Source of the DNA: Whitmania pigra
Taxonomy: Eukaryota; Annelida; Clitellata; Hirudinida; Haemopidae
Assembly: GCA_021613335.1 (NCBI GenBank)
Contig: JAJTWR010000159.1
Location: 3,798,501-3,862,500 of the forward strand
DNA length: 64,000 nucleotides
Reading direction: 5' to 3'
Positions 57,225 to 64,000 of the stretch are shown one piece after another. The position numbers were made by a program, and so were the translations under genes. Under the pieces are notes generated by a model. It searched no databases. It saw only the letters and a program-made list of their open reading frames with translations, and was not told the DNA's origin. Within the stretch, counting starts at the first letter, position 1; every line of letters begins with the position of its first letter.

Positions 57225-60200
57225 TTAGACATAACATTCTTCCATCCTTTGAGCGGAAAGCAAGGAGGACTGGGTACAAGTTTCCTTCACGTCGTCGAAG
57301 AACATCCCGGAAGGACATGCTTTGACAGAAGCAACTTCATTGGAGCAGGTGACAAATGAATGACAATCAGTTGGAAGCTTGTAGTCCCCATCAGGTTTCT
57401 TAGAGCAATCAAATTCAGGAGTGGATGGTTGTCTTGAGAAAGAAAGTTTCAAATATTTTGTAGAAATATGAAACTCATTTTAAAAAGAAATAAGTGCAAA
57501 GTTACTCTAATCCACATTCCTTCTTCCTCTCTTCAGGCAGCTCATTCTCGCGGAGACAAGATTTTGTCATATCGTCGAAGTAGAGATTGGAAGGACATGC
57601 TCTGATAGAGGCAACTTCGTTGGAGCAGGTGACAAATGAATGACAATCAGTTGGAAGCTTGTAGTCCCCATCAGGTTTCTTAGAACAGTCGAATTCAGGA
57701 ATGGACGGTTGTCTTGAGAACGAAAGTTTTAAATATTTTTTAGAAATATAAAATTCGAGAGAAATTAAAAAGAAATAACTGCAAAGTTACTCTATTCCAC
57801 ATTCCTTCTTCCTCTCTTCAGGCAGTTCATTTTCGCGGAGACAAGATTTTGTCATATCGTCGAAGTAGAGGTTGGAAGGACATGCTCTGATAGATGCAAC
57901 TTCGTTGGAGCAGGTGACAAATGAATGACAGTCAGTTGGAAGTTTGTAGTCTCCATCAGGTTTCTTAGAGCAGTCGAATTCAGGATAGGGTGGTCGCCTT
58001 GTGAAAGCAAGTTTCAAATATTTTTTAGAAATATAAAATTCGAGAGAAATTAAAAAGAAATAACTGCAAAGTTACTCTATTCCACATTCCTTCTTCCTCT
58101 CTTCAGGCAGTTCATTTTCGCGGAGACAAGATTTTGTCATATCGTCGAAGTAGAGGTTGGAAGGACATGCTCTGATAGAGGCAACTTCGTTGGAGCAGGT
58201 GACAAATGAATGACAGTCAGTTGGATGCTTGTAGTCCCCATCAGGTTTCTTAGAGCAGTCGAATTCAGGAATGGACGGTTGTCTTGAGAACGAAAGTTTT
58301 AAATATTTTTTAGACATATGAAATTTGTGTGAAATTAAAAAGAAATAAGTGCAAAGTTACTCTATTCCACATTCCTTCTTCCTCTCTTCAGGCAGTTCAT
58401 TTTCGCGCAGGCAAGATTTTGTCATATCGTCGAAGTAGAGATTGGAAGGACATACTCTGATAGAGGCAACTTCGTTGGAGCAGGTGACAAATGAATGACA
58501 GTCAGTTGGAAGTTTGTAGTCTCCATCAGGTTTCTTAGAGCAGTCGAATTCAGGATAGGGTGGTCGCCTTGTGAAAGCAAGTTTCAAATATTTTGTAGAA
58601 ATATGAAACTCATTTTAAAAAGAAATAAGTGCAAAGTTACTCTATTCCACATTCCTTCTTCCTCTCTTCAGGCAGTTCATTTTCGCGGAGACAAGATTTT
58701 GTCATATCGTCGAAGTAGAGATTGGAAGGACATACTCTGATAGAGGCAACTTCGTTGGAGCAGGTGACAAATGAATGACAGTCAGTTGGATGCTTGTAGT
58801 CCCCATCAGGTTTCTTAGAGCAATCGAATTCAGGAGTGGATGGTTGTCTTGACAAAGAAAGTTTCAAATATTTTGTAGAAATATGAAATTTTAAAAAGAA
58901 ATAAGTGCAAAGTTACTCTATTCCACATTCCTTCTTCCTCTCTTCAGGCAGTTCATTTTCGCGGAGACAAGATTTTGTCATATCGTCGAAGTAGAGATTG
59001 GAAGGACATGCTCTGATAGAGGCAACTTCGTTGGAGCAGGTGACAAATGAATGACAGTCAGTTGGATGCTTGTAGTCCCCATCAGGTTTCTTAGAGCAGT
59101 CGAATTCAGGAGTGGATGGTTGTCTTGACAAAGAAAGTTTCAAATATTTTGTAGAAATATGAAACTCATTTTAAAAAGAAATAAGTGCAAAGTTACTCTA
59201 TTCCACATTCCTTCTTCCTCTCTTCAGGCAGCTCATTCTCGCGGAGACAAGATTTTGTCATATCGTCGAAGTAGAGGTTGGAAGGACATGCTCTGATAGA
59301 GGCAACTTCGTTGGAGCAGGTGACAAATGAATGACAGTCAGTTGGATGCTTGTAGTCCCCATCAGGTTTCTTAGAGCAGTCGAATTCAGGAATGGACGGT
59401 TGTCTTGAGAACGAAAGTTTTAAATATTTTTTAGACATATGAAATTTGTGTGAAATTAAAAAGAAATAAGTGCAAAGTTACTCTATTCCACATTCCTTCT
59501 TCCTCTCTTCAGGCAGTTCATTTTCGCGCAGGCAAGATTTTGTCATATCGTCGAAGTAGAGATTGGAAGGACATACTCTGATAGAGGCAACTTCGTTGGA
59601 GCAGGTGACAAATGAATGACAATCAGTTGGATGCTTGTAGTCCCCATCAGGTTTCTTAGAGCAATCGAATTCAGGAGTGGACGGTTGTCTTGAGAAAGAA
59701 AGTTTCAAATATTTTTTAGAAATATGAAACTCATTTTAAAAAGAAATAAGTGCAAAGTTACTCTATTCCACATTCCTTCTTCCTCTCTTCAGGCAGTTCA
59801 TTTTCACGGAGACAAGATTTTGTCATATCGTCGAAGTAGAGATTGGAAGGACATACTCTGATAGAGGCAACTTCGTTGGAGCAGGTGACAAATGAATGAC
59901 AGTCAGTTGGATGTTTGTAGTCCCCATCAGGTTTCTTAGAGCAGTCGAATTCAGGAATGGACGGTTGTCTTGAGAACGAAAGTTTTAAATATTTTTTAGA
60001 CATATGAAATTCAGGAGTTATTGGAAAGAAATAAGTGCAAAGTTACTCTAATCCACATTCCTTCTTCCTCTCTTCAGGCAGCTCATTCTCGCGGAGACAA
60101 GATTTTGTCATATCGTCGAAGTAGAGGTTGGAAGGACATGCTCTGATAGAGGCAACTTCGTTGGAGCAGGTGACAAATGAATGACAGTCAGTTGGATGCT

Positions 60201-61757
60201 TGTAGTCCCCATCAGGTTTCTTAGAGCAGTCGAATTCAGGAATGGACGGTTGTCTTGAGAACGAAAGTTTTAAATATTTTTTAGACATATGAAATTTGTG
60301 TGAAATTAAAAAGAAATAAGTGCAAAGTTACTCTATTCCACATTCCTTCTTCCTCTCTTCAGGCAGTTCATTTTCGCGCAGGCAAGATTTTGTCATATCG
60401 TCGAAGTAGAGATTGGAAGGACATACTCTGATAGAGGCAACTTCGTTGGAGCAGGTGACAAATGAATGACAGTCTATTGGAAGCTTGTAGTCTCCATCAG
60501 GTTTCTTAGAGCAATCGAATTCAGGAGTGGATGGTTGTCTTGAGAAAGATAATTTCATATATTTTTTAGAAATAGGAAATTCAGGAGTTATTGGAAAGAA
60601 ATAAGTGCAAAGTTACTCTAATCCACATTCCTTCTTCCTCTCTTCAGGCAGTTCATTTTCGCGGAGACAAGATTTTGTCATATCGTCGAAGTAGAGATTG
60701 GAAGGGCATACTCTGATAGAGGCAACTTCGTTGGAGCAGGTGACAAATGAATGACAGTCAGTTGGATGCTTGTAGTCCCCATCAGGTTTCTTAGAGCAGT
60801 CGAATTCAGGATGGACGGTTGTCTTGAGAAAGAAAGTTTCAAATATTTTGTAGAAATATGAAATTCAGTAGTTATTGGAAAGAAATAAGTGCAAAGTTAC
60901 TCTATTCCACATTCCTTCTTCCTCTCTTCAGGCAGTTCATTTTCACGGAGACAAGATTTTGTCATATCGTCGAAGTACAGATTGGAAGGACATGCTCTGA
61001 TAGAGGCAACTTCGTTGGAGCAGGTGACAAATGAATGACAGTCAGTTGGATGTTTGTAGTCCCCATCAGGTTTCTTAGAGCAGTCGAATTCAGGAATGGA
61101 CGGTTGTCTTGAGAACGAAAGTTTTAAATATTTTTTAGACATATGAAATTCAGGAGTTATTGGAAAGAAATAAGTGCAAAGTTACTCTAATCCACATTCC
61201 TTCTTCCTCTCTTCAGGCAGCTCATTCTCGCGGAGACAAGATTTTGTCATATCGTCGAAGTACAGATTGGAAGGACATGCTCGGACAGAAGCAACTTCGT
61301 TGGAGCAGATGACAAAGGATTGACAATCAATTGGGTTTCTGTGTTTCCCATCCGCATTTGCTGGTGTTGATGTTTCAGTTTGGCTGCATAAAATAATTTT
61401 ATTTACAACTTCAAAATATTTATTTCATGCAAATCTTATAGAAACTTGCTGATTTTAACTTTATATGTAATAATAAAAATGATTATTAGAATGATAAAAA
61501 TATATTTACATTCGTCCACATTCTCTTTTCCTCTCTTCCGGAAGATCATATTCTTTTGCACAAGTGTCTGTTACATTGTCGAAGTATAATCTGGAAGGAC
61601 ATTTAGTCACCGAAGCAACTTGTTGCTGACTGCAGGTCACAAAGGAGTGACAGTCAGTTGGATGCTTGAAGTCCCTATCAGGTTTTCCATAGCAGTCAAA
61701 TTCAAGAGGAGTAGTTGAATGTTCGTTCGTTTCTGTTTCCGAGTGATGGCTTGAACT
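57225..61757 (-). repeat. Tandem array of 16 CBM14 exons, ~285 bp unit
   Basis: Units start near 61,757, 61,385, 61,100, 60,815, 60,530, 60,250, 59,965, 59,680, 59,400, 59,115, 58,840, 58,560, 58,280, 57,990, 57,705 and 57,430. Each is an exon of about 200 nt plus an intron of about 85 nt with donor GA/GTAACT and acceptor TTTCT(C)AAG, always phase 2. The core is [19 protein letters not shown] followed by [19 protein letters not shown] and [17 protein letters not shown]. The inner 12 or so are nearly identical, introns included; the two N-terminal units and the last are diverged. The second unit lacks the first cysteine ([13 protein letters not shown]). Multi-unit blocks recur, for example the intron variant gaaatttgtgtgaaatta at 58,320, 59,450 and 60,300. 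Confidence 0.95.
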
Positions 61758-63765
61758 TTAAATGATAAAATACAAATCTTAATAATGTTAAACCATATTT
61801 AGTTATTTTAAATTGAGGACATTCATAGGACAGGCAATATCCCTTCATTATATTTTTCACGTTTCCTATTTTAAAAGTACTATTAAAATAAATAATAACA
61901 ACCTTACATCTCTTTTACAAAAGTGTATGCAATTATTTCTAAAACTTACATTTTGCTCTCTTCACCACCAAGAGCCTCTCTCAGGGCTGTCAAAAGAGGA
62001 TATCTTCCGGATCCGCATGCAGTTCCATTAAAGTCGTCCAGTGAAGTGTCCCAAAAGAACCAGCCGGCGAAGCCCGATTTTTTTAGATATTCCACCTACA
62101 ATGTAAATTATTTTAACATATTATTTAATATTTTGAAGTTTAATATGTCCTTAAATATATCACTGTAAAAAAAAGTAAACCTTTAGCTTTAGACTTTTGA
62201 CGTCATCATACCCAACCCAAAGTTTACCATTGGACAGAAAAGGAACCAATTGTTCTTCTGACCACTGTACTTTTGAAGATGGATCTTGTAAAAGTTTGCA
62301 TATCTATATCCAAATAATTTATCATTATTATATAAATAAATAACAAATTATGATACTTATGAATATTACTCAGAGGAGAATTTAATCACAAAGATATTCT
62401 GAATGAACCTCATAGTAAGAAAGAAATCCAGGTTCATTGGTAAACTCTCCAGCCTTGCAGGGACCGGTTGCAGGAGCCCCTATTTCAGTTCTTTTCGAAG
62501 ATTTTAGTGCGAAGCACCTTCCATATCCTGGCATTCCGATCAAGACCTTAGACGGATTGATTCCTTTCGAAACCCAGTATTTGGCACTCCAGTCCTGGAA
62601 AAGAGTTTGCACTCGTAATTCAAATAACATGAATGTTCTACAATTGTTTTACCAGGCTGAGGTCGTAGTCCTTAGAATACAGAGGTGCATTGTGGCCGGT
62701 GACTGATTCCCAGGCTCCATGAAAGTCGTATGTCATCAAGTTTATGAGATCAAACAACCTAGAAGTAAAATGTGAAACTTAATTATTTTAATAAATTAGA
62801 CAAAAGTTGAAAGACGTTGTAAATACTAGGTTACAAGACATGGAAATTATTTCAAATTTTCAACTTTTTAGATTAGTAACATAATTTATCACTGTTGACT
62901 TACTCGTTGAGCTTGTCGATTTCATAAGCTGCATCAATGACCTCTTTTCTAGCAGATACGGTGGCAGTGAGCATCAGCTTCGATTTGTGAGCTGGTAGTT
63001 CGTTGTCAAACGCTTCGCGAAGTTCCTTTTAGAAAAAAATGTCAAAATATAATTAATAGTTAAAGTGTTTCAACTGCATTGAATGTTTTAGTAATTTTAT
63101 TTTATAACCATAACCTTCTAACAATACCTTGGCCAAAAGAGTGAATCGTTGCTTGTCCTCAGAAGGACTTCCTTTGCTTCCAGGATATTCAAAAATAAGA
63201 TCCAGTCCATCAAACCGTCTGTCCCTCAGAAACTTGATCGAAGTTTCAATGAACTGAGCCCTGTTCTCCTTGGTTGACAACATGCGAGTCATTTCGGCAG
63301 TTTCGGCTTTCGGTCCTCCAACTGCAAGAAGTGTTTTCAGCTCCGGTTTCTTTTCCTTCAGTTTGTTCAGTCGTTGATACCTGAAATTCAATGTTTTGTT
63401 AAAAAATCATTAAATTAATCATGATATTAATTAATGAGTTATTAAAAGTAATGAAAATGAACATGTATTCATATGATAGTTTCTAGGTAAAACGCAGTTT
63501 ACGTTTACTATTTTAGAAATCCATATTCAAATGAAAACTTTTCATAAAAGCAGAAAACAAATAATATACTTTATACTTACATTCCTACGTGACAAGGAAA
63601 TGTCTCGTCTTCCCAATCCAGAGGCTTCAGTTGGTTGTCGGACAGATTGGCAAAAGCAAAGAACAGGTGAGTGCACAGGTCAACATCGATGTCCTCAGGA
63701 AAGTGTTGAAAAGAACCTCTGTACTGAGACCAGTTGGTGAAGTAGCATCCTCTCAGGTGTTCTGA
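57225..63765 (-). CDS. GH18 chitinase-like protein with 16 C-terminal CBM14 domains (5' partial)
   Basis: The first visible exon (63765-63589) starts [17 protein letters not shown], so signal peptide and exon 1 lie outside the window. GH18 exons follow: 63380-63128, 63025-62904, about 62758-62655, 62593-62409, 62306-62178, 62095-61948. Core motifs are [31 protein letters not shown] and [15 protein letters not shown]. The catalytic motif reads [12 protein letters not shown] where active family members have DGxDxDWEYP. The acid Glu is kept but the third Asp is Ile and Trp is Phe, so hydrolysis may be weak or absent. Then come 16 six-cysteine chitin-binding domains, one per exon. The protein is probably secreted to cuticle, gut lining or mucus, or used in defence. 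Domain 4 has a frameshift (about 60,810). Confidence 0.88.
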
Positions 63766-64000
63766 AAAATTTAAAAAAAAAATTGCGTTAGAAATTATTT
63801 ATCTCTCATAATTTATTTAAGAAAATTAAACCTTTTTTAAAAAGAAATTTTATGCTAAGTTTATAGTAATAACGCAGAAATATTACACCGATATTCTATA
63901 TTAGCATCCATCTACTCCTAACAATGATTTTGCTATTCCTATTCTTCGCAGAAATTCCTAAGTCGTATGAGTCTCCCTACTTACATAACTCCACCCTACC

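Noticed and set aside
57225..61757. 285 bp direct repeats viewed as satellite DNA or a CRISPR-like array
   Set aside because: Each unit is an exon plus intron encoding a six-cysteine CBM14 domain in a consistent phase, and the genome is metazoan.

Overview
This window is AT-rich nuclear DNA from a metazoan, most likely an invertebrate. The genes have many short GT-AG introns, the tropomyosin has an invertebrate-type C-terminus (ending ELTGF), a chitinase carries peritrophin-type (CBM14) chitin-binding domains, and there are many hAT and LINE remnants. A degenerate TTAGGG tract at about 48.15 kb fits the common animal telomere repeat. I cannot name the phylum from sequence alone. Coordinates of multi-exon genes are spans; exon joins were deduced by eye from splice signals and reading frame.

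Layout. 1-3.9 kb is transposon debris: a 1.3 kb non-autonomous hAT element with terminal inverted repeats, abutting a Tigger-like element. 3.94-6.04 kb (-) encodes a single-Ig type I membrane protein. 6.98-8.35 kb (+) is an SLC25A35-type mitochondrial carrier, followed by an 825 bp hAT element with a perfect 8 bp target duplication. 9.66-12.49 kb (-) is a nine-exon tropomyosin. 13.85-21.81 kb (-) is a DAPK1 homologue (ankyrin, ROC-like GTPase, COR-like region, death domain) that has no kinase domain. 22.6-23.9 kb (+) is ALKBH3. 24.1-25.7 kb (-) is an unrecognised protein with a C-terminal PDZ-like domain. 26.8-29.6 kb (-) is WASF/WAVE. 31.1-33.7 kb (-) is a quaking/STAR RNA-binding protein; its first four coding exons and about 3 kb upstream are duplicated in tandem (31,845-37,066 and 37,067-42,932). 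The second copy has lost its 3' exons and carries a 1 bp frameshift. 43.4-44.9 kb (+) is an SLC35A nucleotide-sugar transporter. 47.07-47.48 kb (-) is a small CFAP276-like protein. 47.6-52.3 kb is repeat-rich: LINE remnants, telomere-like repeats and two small hAT elements. 52.65-54.46 kb (+) is a secreted C-type lectin with a separate PAN/apple-like exon downstream. 55.1-56.8 kb holds LINE and hAT debris. 57.2-64 kb (-) is a GH18 chitinase-like gene, open at its 5' end, followed by a tandem array of 16 one-exon CBM14 domains.

The genes are unrelated single-copy metazoan genes and show no operon logic. The strongest candidates for something new are: the GH18 protein with an altered catalytic motif fused to 16 homogenised chitin-binding exons; the kinase-less DAPK; the recent partial quaking duplication; a signal-peptide exon whose splice phase fits both a C-type lectin and a PAN exon; and a tRNA-derived SINE sharing its 3' tail with a LINE in the same window.
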